DNA from: Siphonodentalium dalli
Taxonomy: Eukaryota > Mollusca > Scaphopoda > Gadilida > Siphonodentaliidae
Length of the DNA stretch: 64,000 nt
Direction: 5' to 3'
NCBI GenBank assembly: GCA_032622095.1
Contig: CP136063.1
Span: 122,532,723 to 122,596,722 of the forward strand
Part shown: positions 34,054 to 45,474 of the stretch, one piece after another
Numbering within the stretch: position 1 is the stretch's first letter
How the letters are laid out: each line of letters opens with the position of its first letter
The notes under the pieces: generated by a model
What the model was told of the DNA's origin: nothing
What the model saw: only the letters and a program-made list of their open reading frames with translations
Databases searched by the model: none
Program-made: the position numbers and the translations under genes

Positions 34054-34720
34054 AAGCTCATCTGAGGCAAAGTCTCCGGTGGAGCTACCGAGTATAGTCA
34101 TCACTCCTTGTCCATCGTCCGTCCGTCCATCAACAATTCTCCAGACCCATAAGACTGAATGTGTTGGTATTTGGTATGGATGTTCCTTTGGTGACTCATA
34201 TATTTTTACCGGAGTTATTGGACTTTGTTTATTATTTTTGTGAATTTTCCAAATAGCAAATAGACGACGTCACATGGCTCATTTCCACAAATCTCAACGG
34301 ATTTCAAAGATATTTGGTATATGAGTTCACTTGACCAGTATCTAAAACGAGTTCGCAAACCAGGTCCGGTCGGATATTTTAAGCGGACTTATTGGACTTC
34401 GTTTATTTTTTTGTGTGCAAATGGACGACGTCACAGGGCTCATTTCCACAAATGTCAACGGATTTCACAGATTTTTGGTATATGAGTTCACATGACCAGT
34501 ATCTAGAACGAGTTCGCAAACCAGATCCGTCCGTCCGTCCATCCCAAATTTGTAGGAGTCATAACTTGAACAAATGTCAACGGATTTCAAAGATATTTGG
34601 TATATTCGTTCCCATGACCAGTACCTAAAATGAGTTCGCAAGCCAGGCTTTTTGACAAAATCCCACCTCTTGTCTAGCAAATACTGAGAACGCAAACATT
34701 ATTGAGAATGCACTTCCCCA
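34054..34720 (+). repeat. Hairpin-headed GTCCGTC repeat, copy 2, with internal tandem units
   Basis: Hairpin AAGCTCATCTGAGGC ... GGTGGAGCT (34054-34087), then GTCCGTCCGTC. Three diverged units of about 110-190 bp follow, each with CAACGGATTTCA, AGATATTTGGTATATGAGTT and CGAGTTCGCAA. Confidence 0.75.
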
Positions 34721-35260
34721 ACTGCACAATTCGGCGGGGGATACCGCCGTCTGCGACTGCTTGTTTTTTTTTTTATTTAAATTTTGAAAAACTAATAACA
34801 TTATAACAACATACTGAATATTGTAGTCTTCAGAGTCCCAGTCTTCTCAGTCTTTACAGTCTGGTGATCGTCCCCACAGTCATTGACTGTCTTGTTACAG
34901 TATATAACACAAATAAAAAGAAAACGATAATTTCCTTCAATTTCCCCTATTATACTCCCCAAATAATTTGGCAAATATTTTTTGAAATTTAGCAAAAAAT
35001 AATTTCATATGGCAAAAATGTTGGCAAGAGAAAATTTTTGTCCAGTGCCAACCCTGTTCTTAACTCTTTAGCTGCCGATCACGACTATTAAGTCGAATTA
35101 CCCATATGCTGCTGATAGCGACTTGAGTCAATGTCGGGTACCAAATGGCAGCAGATCGGGTACAAGGGGATTAAATATGATCGTCCAGTTTAATGCACAT
35201 GACCTAGATAAGCCTAACACCAAAAAACATGTGAGATACATCAGATACGGGGCATTGTAT
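34721..35260. other. Non-coding spacer with a dispersed repeat
   Basis: 34820-34905 (TCAGAGTCCCAGTCTTCTCA...CATTGACTGTCTTGTTA) recurs at about 41150-41220, in both cases beside AT-rich sequence. No gene. Confidence 0.5.
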
Positions 35261-35263
35261 GTT

Positions 35264-35400
35264 AGGGATGCGGACTGGACCGCAAAAAAACAACTGTACT
35301 GTCCATGGTCCAGGGCCGGACTCCGGAGCGGACCACCGTCATTGGACCTGTCCACCCATGGTGGTCCGGTACTCTACCGGTTTGCAAACTTTAATACATA
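35264..35400 (+). repeat. hAT-like TIR fragment with GGACC iterations
   Basis: TAGGGATGCGGACTGGACCG starts like the element ends at 42151 and 47733 (TAGTGATGCGGAC), and GGACC/GGTCC words follow. I could not find its second end. Probably a truncated relative of the hAT-like element downstream. Confidence 0.5.
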
Positions 35401-35577
35401 GATGCATGCCTAGCATAAGTACTGGCCCTTCTGGGGTTAACTAGTATGGAACTCCAAAGCTCCAATCGGCAGCCAAATACACAGTGTCGCAAATGTCTGG
35501 TCACCTGTTGTTGGATCACATAGCAGCTCGTGAGATACATTCTTTTATGTCGGCGACATCAAACGACAGTTAGTACC

Positions 35578-35900
35578 GCTGAAGGGGTCACTCTCACTCT
35601 CAAAAGTGCTGAAGGGTACACAGGATTTGAAAATGCGCTGAAGGGTACACAGGGTTTAAAATGTCGTTCTAAATGACGTTTAGTTTTCGTATCTGCCATG
35701 ATTTCTGTTAGATAATAATTGTTTACGTTCCAATGAACATTAAAATTAACTGAAAACAAACTGCTAATGGGCACCAGACTTTCAGAAACATAGTTTAAGT
35801 AACGATGTTAGTGGTGATCACAAACCCTGTGTACCCTTCAGCACATTTTCAAACCCTGTGTACCCTTCAGCACTTTTTTGGTGAGAGTGACCCCTTCAGC
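35578..35900. mobile_element. MITE with 9-bp target duplication
   Basis: Exact target duplication GTTAGTACC (35569-35577 and 35901-35909) flanks a 323-bp element. Its ends are GCTGAAGGGGTCACTCTCAC and the complement. The arms, with the iterated word GTGCTGAAGGGTACACAGG, extend about 80 bp on each side. The 9-bp duplication fits Mutator-like or similar superfamilies. A half copy lies at 53171-53395. Confidence 0.9.
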
Positions 35901-35909
35901 GTTAGTACC

Positions 35910-37030
35910 GCCTCAGTCTTTTGATTCGGCCGACTTCAGAGAATGCCCTGATCGGCAATTGCTTTGAGTTAGTGATATGTATCAGGCAAATATGTACAAG
36001 TAACTATTTTCAATCATGATGATGTCACATGGTATACACGTTCAATTACTTGAGTGTTGGCAGATGCCAGATGGTTCCAACTAAATCATTTGTAATAATG
36101 TACCTCTACGTACATACCGGTTGTTTGTTTAAAATACAGTATAGCTAGTTGTTAAATTTGAAAATAATGTGTGATGGAGCTTCAACATATGTCGCAAATC
36201 GCGATGTACTAGTTGGCAATATCTAACTCCAAATAACTACATCCAATACTGCTATGGCATATGTATACCTGCATGTCGGAAATTGACCAATCTATCTGGA
36301 ATATCATCGCATCGCTTCAAAGAAGTCGTAAAACCAATAAAATCTCATTTTGGCGCGAAAACCTTTTATTGCAAATTCGTAATCTATGCGGTCAATTACA
36401 CTAGTAAAATTCTTATCCCTGCTCTAATCCAATGAGAAATGAGCTTTTAGGCCATGTGATGAAAATTTTCATCGCTGATTGGACAATATTCTTTGTTAAA
36501 AAATGTCGTATAAAATATACGACATTTTTTGAAGTAATAATAACGTCAGTTACGCTATTTTAAAAGGTCGTATAAAACTGCAATTCAGAACACAGAACCC
36601 AGAAATTCTTTCTCGGACGCAGTTCCTTAACAAATGCTCAAATTATTGGCGAGTACTTGTTATGAGGTAATCTGATCCCATCATTCATTATAATGGTACT
36701 CGTGTGTATTAAGGTATATGTCTGTGGAACTCAGTCAGCCTACAAGTGAATCATGTGCCATATTCAAAGCTGAATTCTGACCAGAGGGCATAGCATATCA
36801 CCCATGGACATGAACTGCCCCGAACTTAGTACCATCAAATGTAGTATAAAATGGCTAAACTAATCATGACAATGCGTTGCTATTGCATGGGGAACCTGGC
36901 AGAACTATATCACCACACGAACGAAGTAAATTCACACGAAGGCAGCTATCCTTATGCACAAATCAATTTACAAAATTTTCGATGGTCAATATTGAGAACG
37001 ATAATTATGCTAAATGGAACCATACTAAAA
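35910..37030. other. Non-coding spacer
   Basis: Contains a short perfect hairpin (AAAAAATGTCGTATA / TATACGACATTTTTT, 36498-36530). A 73-residue frame at 36851-37072 shows nothing recognisable. Confidence 0.45.
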
Positions 37031-37039
37031 CTTAATGCC

Positions 37040-37340
37040 ACTCATTGTGTCAATGGCCCACTTAATTTTTGAAACTCCAGTTCACATTTTATAAATTATA
37101 TGCCATATTATATACAATTTGAAAGAGGAAGCACCAAAACATTAAACATTGTATTATCAACTTATCCGATGTAATAACATGTTGTTTTGTTGAGCTACCG
37201 ACGTGTGTTCTGTGTTTACGTTTCATCTGGACGTTACTCCAACGTCTATTATTTTCAATGGAAGGGGAATACTATATTTATTAGATTGAATTCAGTTGCA
37301 TTACGGGAGACAATATATGTATGAGTTCAGCTATTTCCTA
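37040..37340 (+). repeat. Dispersed repeat, GGCCCACTTAATTTT family, copy 1
   Basis: Shares GGCCCACTTAATTTTTGAA, CATATTATATAC-ATTTGAAAGAG and AAACATTGTATTATCAACTT with 39779-40050 and 63725-64000. Ends near a GTTGCATTNNGGG word in all copies. Non-coding. Confidence 0.8.
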
Positions 37341-37608
37341 TTACTCTATCAGTCTCTATGGACACCTTCTGGGACACAGACGTTTCAAATGGTGATGAAT
37401 TATAGTATTTTAATCATAGATTATGTCAAAGATTGTTATTAAACTGTATATCAAGGCACTATACAAAAATAATCGGTGACTGAAAATTAAATGGGCAATT
37501 GGGCATTTAATGTTGTTTAAGTTTACAATAATATAACACGAATCACAACGATGATGTGTAAAAAGAATGTGTCACCGAGCTGGAAGATGCTATTCCCATG
37601 ACGTTATT

Positions 37609-38225
37609 GTCCCCCGAAAAAAAATTGTTTTCGGGGGACTATTGGGTTTGTTCCGGTGTTCTTTTATGGAGTTATTTCCCTTTTTCAACTTTTTTTTTAC
37701 TTAGAAAATTTCTCACTTTTTCGGTTTCCGGATGATATCTCAAGTTTGTATCCTTTAATTGCAAATACCGTTTTTATGTGGATCAGCATATCAAGATACA
37801 GGTTGAGTTCGAATTTGAGTTTGATCCGATGATTTTTCCTAGAGTTATGGACTTTTTTCGACTTAGAAAACTAAATTTTCTTCTTTTTTCTTTGGTTTCC
37901 GGATGATATTCAAGTTTGGACTGTTCAATTGAAAATTCCGTTTTTGTGTGAGTCATTGATATCAAAATACAGGTCAAGTTCGAATTTGAGTTTGATCCGA
38001 TGATTTTTCTCAGTTATGGGCTTTTCGACTTAGAAAATTCATTTTTTTCTCTTTTTTTCTTTGGTTTCCGGATGGTAACTCAAGTTTGGATTGTTTAATT
38101 GGAAATTCTGTTTTTTTTTTGTGGGTCGTTCATATCAAAATACAGGTCAAGTTCGAATTTGAGTTTGATCCAATGATTTTTCCCAGAGTTATGGGCCTTT
38201 CGACTTTGAATAATAACTTTTTTAT
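37609..38225 (+). repeat. Hairpin-headed repeat with three tail monomers
   Basis: Hairpin GTCCCCCGAAAA / TTTTCGGGGGAC (37609-37639) precedes three tandem units of about 135 bp (from about 37725, 37900 and 38065). Each has GGTTTCCGGATGATA, CAAGTTCGAATTTGAG, TTTGATCCGATGATTTTTC and GAGTTATGG. The tails match the repeat at 9350-9640 although the head hairpin is different. Confidence 0.8.
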
Positions 38226-38281
38226 AATAATTTTCTGTATGAGGGTACCTTCATGGTGTAATCAACTCCTCCTACAGTTTT

Positions 38282-38800
38282 TAGCTCACCTGAGACGAAG
38301 TCTCCGGTGGAGCTATAGTCATCACTCCTCGTCCGTCGTCCGTCCGTCCGTCAACAATCATCTTCTCGTCCCGAACCGTAAGACTTAACGTGTTCATATT
38401 TGGTGTGGATGTTCCCTATGTGAATCACATTCAGATTTGTTCAAATGAGGTCACTGGGTGGAATAGTTGTGAAAGCAGGGCCATAACTCTATTCCTCCAT
38501 AGTAATTCTTAGAACGACTTCTTTTACTGAACTATAAGGCCGTATGGATTCATATTTGGTGTGGATGTTCCCTAGATGACTCACATTCAGATTTGTTAAA
38601 ATGAGGTCACCAGGTTGATTAGTTGATAAACCAGGGCCATAACTCTATTCCTCCATAGTAATTCTTAGAATGACTTCTTCTTTTGAACCATTTGACCGAT
38701 TTAGCTTACATTTGGTATGAGAGTCCTTGTGTGACTGGGGTTCAGATTTGTTCAAATGGGGTCACTGGGTCAAATAGGGGCAGAGCCAGGGCCCAGGGAC
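38282..38800 (+). repeat. Hairpin-headed GTCCGTC repeat, copy 3
   Basis: Hairpin TAGCTCACCTGAGACGAAGT...GGAGCTA (38282-38315), then CGTCCGTCGTCCGTCCGTCC, CAACAATC. Three body units of about 125 bp follow, with CATATTTGGTGTGGATGTTC and CAGATTTGTTCAAATG. Confidence 0.85.
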
Positions 38801-38809
38801 ATAACTCTT

Positions 38810-39170
38810 AAAAAAAAGTTAATTCAAATCCTTGTTTTAAACCCTTGCCCCTCCACCCCACCTCCACCACCACTGCATGTCCCTGCCACCCCACACCAGA
38901 GATCCCTGCAAGGTTCACCCCATTAAAAGCCTTACACTTTAGTTATATGTCATGCCAGGAACTGACCAGCCTTAATTCTCACAGTGCTCACAGCTGTGTG
39001 TCCAGTCATTATAAAGTAATTAACTTTTATCTCAATATCCACATTTATCAGGCTAAGAGAGAAAGATGTGTGTGAATGAAATTTAATCCTATGTGTTTAC
39101 AGCAATCTCAAATACAACTCTAACTGTTTGACAGTGTACACATTTTATAATAGTATTAGTATTAACCATT
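38810..39170. other. Non-coding spacer
   Basis: C-rich low complexity at 38845-38900, then AT-rich; no gene. Confidence 0.4.
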
Positions 39171-39171
39171 T

Positions 39172-39775
39172 CATTACCAGAGCTATGCTGGTACAGCAAT
39201 AAAGACCCTGCACCAGTGTATTCTCCTATATATAAGAGAATACACTGGGGTTCAAGATCAAGGAAATATTGTTAGGCCAATATAGTCAGACATCCAAATA
39301 AATCACACATGTCCTATTCTCGCAGGGATGTCCCCACATATGTTTGGGGAGGGGGCAAATTTTGCAGATTTGTTCATTGAGATGTAATTGTTTTTCCAAA
39401 ACCAATTACATATACTAAAATAAAATGAATATAAAATAATAGACCATTGATCAAGAGAAATGAGCTCCTAGTTTTAATATTTGTCCAATATTTATTATTT
39501 TATAACAAAGTACTAGTATCATGCCAGTGCATTGTCTTATATATGTGAGTGTCCCATAGGTAGCCTCACCTAAAGAGAATGCACTGGCTTTCAAGGTTAA
39601 GGAAATATTGTTAGGCAAATGTAAACAAGCATCCAATAAATCACAGATGTCCTATTCTTGCAGGGATGTCCCCATGGGTTGAGGGGGTGTAATTAGCAGA
39701 TTTGTTCAATGAGATGTAATTTGTTTTCTCAAAATTAATTATATAGACTAAAATGAATATAAAATAGTAAACTAT
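39172..39775 (+). repeat. TTAA-type MITE family region with 339-bp tandem duplication
   Basis: TTAACCATTTCATTACCAGA at 39172 resembles the ends at 24895 and 50331. Two copies of a block of about 339 bp follow (ATTGTTAGGC at 39268 and 39607), each with an inverted CCAGTGCATTCTC word and CCTATTCTCGCAGGGATGTCC. Confidence 0.65.
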
Positions 39776-39778
39776 TTA

Positions 39779-40050
39779 ATTTTTTAACCCCCAGATTACA
39801 TTATATAAAATATATGGCATATTATATACCATTTGAAAGAGCAAGCTCCAAAACATTGTATTATCAACTTATCCAGTATAATAAACTGTGGACATGTTGT
39901 TTTTATTGAGTTGCCAAAGAGTTTTGTCATCTAGATCGCAGTAAAAAGCTAAATTATTTTCAATGCAGGGGGAATAACTCTATATATTAAAGATGGAGTT
40001 CTTCCCCTTCCATTAAAAAAGTTTTAATTCTGTTGCATTTTGGGATCCAA
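39779..40050 (+). repeat. Dispersed repeat, GGCCCACTTAATTTT family, copy 2
   Basis: Aligns with 37040-37340 and 63725-64000, and ends at GTTGCATTTTGGGAT before a G run. Confidence 0.75.
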
Positions 40051-40091
40051 AGTGGGGGGGGGGGGAGTCATTCTATAATTTCAATAGTTTT

Positions 40092-40880
40092 TGGCTCACC
40101 TGAGACAAAGTCTCTGGTGGAGCTATAGTCATCACTCCTCGTCCGTCCGTCAACAATTCTTTAAACTTCTCCTCTGGAACCATAAGACCGAATGGGTTCA
40201 TAGTTGGTGTGGATATTGCCTAGGTGACTCACATTCAGATTTGTTCAAATGAGGTCACTGGGCCAAATGTGGGCAGGGACATAACTCCACAAAATATTAA
40301 AAATTGCAAGTGAAGTCTGACATTTTTATAAACATTTCCTGGAGATCTGCTAGAGGTCATTAATACCCAATTACAACATCAATCTATCATATGTATTGTT
40401 CAAATCTTTCAACAGGACATTTAACTCTCCCACACCCACCACTTCACCAGAACATATTTGGCAAACTTGAAAAGTGTTCTTTGAAAGAACCACCAGCTCT
40501 ATTTATTTCACATTTAATATTGAGGCTCCTTTGGTGATGTGTGATTCAGATTTGTTTAATCAGGGTCACCAGGTCAAGTAGGTGCAAGGCCAGCTACATT
40601 ACTCTTTCTCTCCATAGTAATTCATCATACTTCTTCTATGCAAGAATGAAATGGCCTATTTTGCTTATATTTAGTAGGAAATTACCTTGGGTGACAGATT
40701 TGTGAAAATGGCATCACAAAGTCGAATAAGGGCATTGCCAGAGACATAACTATTTCACAACATAGTAATTCTTAAAATATGTATGGCAGAGCCAAGAACT
40801 AGTTGGCTTATTTAGCATGGAATGTTCCTGTTTGATTGCGATACAGATATTTTTAATGGGGTAACCTGGAAAAATAGGAC
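40092..40880 (+). repeat. Hairpin-headed GTCCGTC repeat, copy 4
   Basis: Hairpin TGGCTCACCTGAGAC / GTCTCTGGTGGAGCTA (40092-40125), then CGTCCGTCCGTCAACAATTC and diverged body units to about 40880. Confidence 0.75.
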
Positions 40881-42142
40881 AGTTTCCTTCTTAATATGCT
40901 TCCTTCACAAGGACCATCAGGTCTATTTTATAAAAAGGCGCTTGTGAGATTGGAAATTTCCAACAATTGGGAAAGCTTGAGATATCAATTGTGTAATTCC
41001 AACCTAAGACTTGGGCGTCTGGAGCCCAGTCGGGAGGGGACTTGTTGGGGGGGTGGTGATCAGTAGTGTACATTTTGGTAATTTGGCCACATATCCTGTT
41101 TAGATCTACTTCTTTTAAAGTGATTATGAAAAGTTCTGACTGTTGTGGTCTCCAGAGTCCCAGTCTTATCAGTCTTTGCAGTCTGGTGAGCGACCCCACA
41201 GTCATTGACTGTCTTGTTATCGTAGATATTTGAAACTTCAGAATATTGTTACCCACATATTGGAGATATGCAATATGTATATAGATGACCGGAAAATTAT
41301 TTTTTTACGGAATTATTAACCCTTTCAACTTAGAACATTTCAACATTTTTTTTTATTTCTTTAACAAAGCGGCATCGACTTGCCACGTTGTCGGCCCGGG
41401 GACACTGTGGTCGGCCGACCTTTTATCTCTGCATGGGCCTGTCATTGTTTTGTGCGATTCTAACGCTCATAATGGGTGTTCTGAGAAATGACAGAATTTT
41501 AGAAGATCACTCGAGTCATCGTGATATTCTTTATACTTCTTCGATCGCAGGTCAATGGTCCCAAACTACCTTTGCAGAATCCTACAATTGATCGAAGTTT
41601 ACTTTTAATCCATTCTCACCAATATCATCCCCACCATGTGTCGACCACAATTATAGTGATGTCTTCGGTGCTGCATGGATCCACGTTGTTCTACCCGTGT
41701 AGTGATGTGTGATGGTACACTCAGCACATCAAATAATTTCTTATCTCACGATGTTCACTCCATCTGGAGGACTCCTGTATGCAATTCACCCTATAAAACT
41801 TCATCCGAAGAAATTGACGAACACATATATATACACAGTGTAACCTTATATACAGTACCGGTATACTATGAAACATTATTTCCCCGAGCAGCACCCATAA
41901 ACACGATCACTGGCCTCGCATATCTATTTAGTGGCATTCAATCATACGATATAGTAAAGAGTGAAACACACAGAAGAGACGTCAAAAAAATCCTGGAATT
42001 CAGACCATTCTTTACGATACTGCGAACAAGAAGTGATTGGCGTGGGTGTCAGCTGCTGGAATGTCTTACGATGCCCTTTCGCCAACATATTGTGCCTATA
42101 ATGGAAAAACGCGAGTATTGCTTGATGTACAATTACTTAATA
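40881..42142. other. Region without an assigned gene
   Basis: Two longer frames exist: 121 residues at 40891-41256 (-) and 229 residues at 41675-42364 (+). The second runs into GGACC-repeat sequence of the hAT-like element at its end, so it is not an intact protein. Its first 150 residues are not low-complexity but show no motif I recognise. I do not call either. Confidence 0.35.
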
Positions 42143-42842
42143 ATTCAGTGTAGTGATGCGGACGTACCGGACCGCTTTGGACCGGTCCGGTCCAGGGGTG
42201 GACCGCGGTCCGGTCCGGACTGGGTGTCACTGGACCGGACCGGACCGCTTTTTGCCGCCGGTCCGGTACTCTCCGGTCCGGTCCACTATTTTACTTCAGT
42301 TATAATAAACTATCGCAAATATTATTGCGTATTTGCCGTCATATCAATAGCAATGATGTATTGACGCATTGAAGTGGTTAATATCTATTAAACATTTGAT
42401 GTCACGAAAACAATGTATAGATGTACATTGTACATGTCACTTTCCTTATAATGAAAGTGCCAATGTGGGTGGCCGCCTGATTTGATGTCCAACACTATGT
42501 AGCTAGCACCCTACCAATGCGACAAACATGCAACTGAATGAGCATGGAACTATTTGTCATAAACAGTGTAACATGGCATCAACTAATCAATTTGGATGGA
42601 TATCGAATTGAGTATTCTATTGTTTTTCACAGTTATAATTATCGAAGAAACATGCAAACCACATTACATAGTACATACACAAGACAGTCACATTAATCCA
42701 ATAGTATTATATTAGTTGTACTTAGCCTAGGTATATAACTGTAATTCTCAGGACTATACAATCAGCCATCACAATTTCCAAGACTCCAGTATTAATGTAG
42801 TATAGTCATATTAGTATACATTTGTATAATTGTCATCAGTAT

Positions 42843-45052
42843 CACTGGGGCTCAACGATTCCTCGAGGATCGGATCTAACAGGTTCAAAATCGAATCTAA
42901 CAGGACTTCGATTCCGACTCAAACAAGATTTTAATGCCAAAATGGCGGCTTTTGTATGAAAATTGACAACAAATCTCTGAAAATGGTAAGTATGAGCACT
43001 ATATTGCCTATTGGCCTGGCATATAATTAGTGAAATTCGATTGTAGTAACCCGAAGAACCTGTATATGTGACGTCTGGCAAAGATATATGCCATTTATGC
43101 GCCTAATTACGCTGAGATCAGTCAAAATCGATGGGGAAAACATAACACCGAGGTTCAAGTCATATTGTTGAATGGGTATAAATATGTATGGTAATAAAGT
43201 CCTATGCATAACGTGTTATTACTGTTCGGGTGCATATTGAAACAAAAATTTATTCAATTAGTCGTGAGTTTTTGTTTTAAACACTAATTTTAAAAGTATA
43301 ACATCGGCTCCAACCCTAATTTTGATATATTCCTACCCCAATCTGTAGAAATTGATCGGCTCCGACTCTAACACACATTAGTCAATTCTTTTTCTGAAAA
43401 TTGTTGAAATGTCTCATTGGCCATGGGTGTCAGATTCTTGCCGTTTTCATTTAAAATAATCCATTTTCTGGTCGCTAGAATACCTGACACTATAAATTGT
43501 GTTTTTTATCACATTTATCTTTAAGATAGTGTGTTCATAACTTGGAAGATCTGACATTTTTTGTGGCTGGCCTATTAACATCATAATCTAAGGATATCTA
43601 ATGATACCATTGTACATATGCGTGCCATTCATGCTATCATAAGTGGTGATTAACGAAGACCTGCCTACCTTCTGTTGGGTAGTAGACATGCCCAAATAAG
43701 ACTGCATTTACCTAATAATATAGACATATGTCACATTCGTATGGTTTAAGACCGGAATGTGTATTTAGGTGAGAGTCCAAATCCTGCTTCCCGTACATCG
43801 CCATTCCGCATTGATTTAACTTATACTTCTGTGTGGTTGCCGGTTCGTGCTTCATCTGGACATGCAGACGCAAGCCGGTGGTTGTATTGAATGTGCGATT
43901 GTGCGGGAACACATGTGGCACAACTTTACGGACGCTTCAGAATCTCCTGATACACACGCTGATTCGGATGGTTCTTCGTGACGTTTTAAATGGCGTGTGT
44001 AGTTAGACTTATATTTTGTGGAATAGGTACAAATTCCACACTGGTGCATTCCACTTTGTTTGGTAACTGGGGTAGAGGCAGCATCGGGACCGGGTTTGAA
44101 GAAATGTCAGTCTCAATTTCTTCACGTTCAGCCGCATCCAATGACACTGACAAGTCCAACAAAAGCAGGGAATCCTCGAAAGTTATTAGAGATCCCGTAA
44201 CGCCTGGATATATTCTGAAAGTATAAATGTATAAATAATTCAGTTTACATGTAACAATTTATAGTAAATACAGGCATATGCGTGTTGTGCAGTGTGTTGT
44301 GCAGAATTTTAATTAAAATTGGTCATTGCTTTTGTTGGACCCCCCAAATTGACTTCTATATTTATGTTCATGACATATCAATTGGTATGTAGGCCTATAT
44401 ATATGCACACATTTTCCCGAGAATTTTGACAACATGTTATATAAGATCACGTATGCTATTGCGTATAGTCATAATTATACTGCACTGTGGCATTGTGGTT
44501 GTAAACATAGTGCGAACGTATCTGGTGATCATGTAAGGGTCGGAGTATTTGAAACCTGTTAGATCCTGATCCGAACCACCAAATCACCGATGAGTCGGGA
44601 GTATTTTTCGTCATATTTCTTATACATCGTAATTACTGGGTCAATAACTAACAATTATGGGCTTATTTTGATATGTGATAACACTAAATTCATTCAGAAC
44701 CCATTCTGTGCGATTTTACATATACAAAGGTTAATAACAAGTCAGGAGATGCACGTTAAATTATCAATGGGAAATGCATACAAAAAAAGCACGTGCTCGA
44801 GTTTGAAGTCAAACAACCATTTACACCTTTGTTTCGGGTCATTGTCATTGATTGTGTCGGTGTGTCATATCCTGAACCAAGATACATTGAAGTACACACG
44901 TTATAACTCACCTTTCTGTCATTTTCTTCTTCTTTTGCGGGTTAAAAACTTCTGGAAAATTTAAAAGTCGGAATGGGGTCGGAGCCGATCAAATTGGGGC
45001 CGGAGTAAAAATCTGTTAGATCCGATCCTCGAGGAATCGTTGAGCCCCAGTG
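42843..45052. mobile_element. TIR element with 40-bp perfect ends and 5-bp target duplication
   Basis: The termini 42843-42882 and 45013-45052 are perfect inverse copies over 40 bp, starting CACTGGGGCTCAACGATTCC. They are flanked by a direct AGTAT (42838-42842 and 45053-45057). Subterminal words (GATCGGCTCCGACTC, AATCTAACAG) recur inside both ends (about 42885-42925, 43300-43380, 44535-44570, 44970-45020). CAC-initial tips and a 5-bp duplication are the combination seen in Transib/RAG-type transposons, but no transposase is visible. Carries a degraded zinc-finger frame on the minus strand. Confidence 0.9.
43712..44190 (-). pseudogene. Degraded C2H2 zinc-finger gene fragment carried in TIR element
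   Basis: Reading the minus strand from about 44190, an acidic segment (EDSLLLLDLSVSLDAAEREE) is followed, after a frame change near 44060, by MHQCGICTYSTKYKS...HLKRH, a complete C-x2-C-x12-H-x3-H finger. A second finger begins CHMC and continues in another frame as FNTTTGLRLHVQMKH. A third (NQC...DLDSHLNTH) has lost its first Cys to Leu. A fourth starts KPYECDIC and ends at a stop. At least two frameshifts are needed, so it is dead. C2H2 fingers bind DNA. The source could be a host gene captured by the element or the element's own former protein. Confidence 0.75.
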
Positions 45053-45474
45053 AGTATATAGCTATTTCGTTTAAATTTCAATTTAATGAAAATAAGTATG
45101 ATACGAATCATGCATACGATCAGTTGAGTGCCATGTTAGATTGGTTATAACACTTCTGGCCCTAGCTATATATCTGCCCAATACATTTAATTAGTGCATG
45201 TTCGCATTACTAGAAATACTATTATCGTGCATCGTTCCCAGTATATCCCACCAGAGACAGACAATGATGCATACAGTCGGCAAACAATGTAAGTTTTAAC
45301 ACGTATGGACTCATTGCATTGCACTGAACTCCAGTAACCTTATAGTTTGTACTATACAGAGTAAAAACTTTTAGAAAACAGAGAATTCATTAACATATAG
45401 CCTATTATAGGTGGACCGGACCGTTTTGTCCCAGACCGGTCCAGGCATGTGTACCGGACCGGAATCTGTATCTG

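Noticed and set aside
41675-42364. 229-residue plus-strand frame
   Set aside because: Last third is translated GGACC repeat of the hAT-like element; the rest is unrecognised, so it is not called as a gene.
44590-44964. 124-residue plus-strand frame in the 2.2 kb TIR element
   Set aside because: No transposase motif, hydrophobic and Ser-rich without pattern; probably chance.
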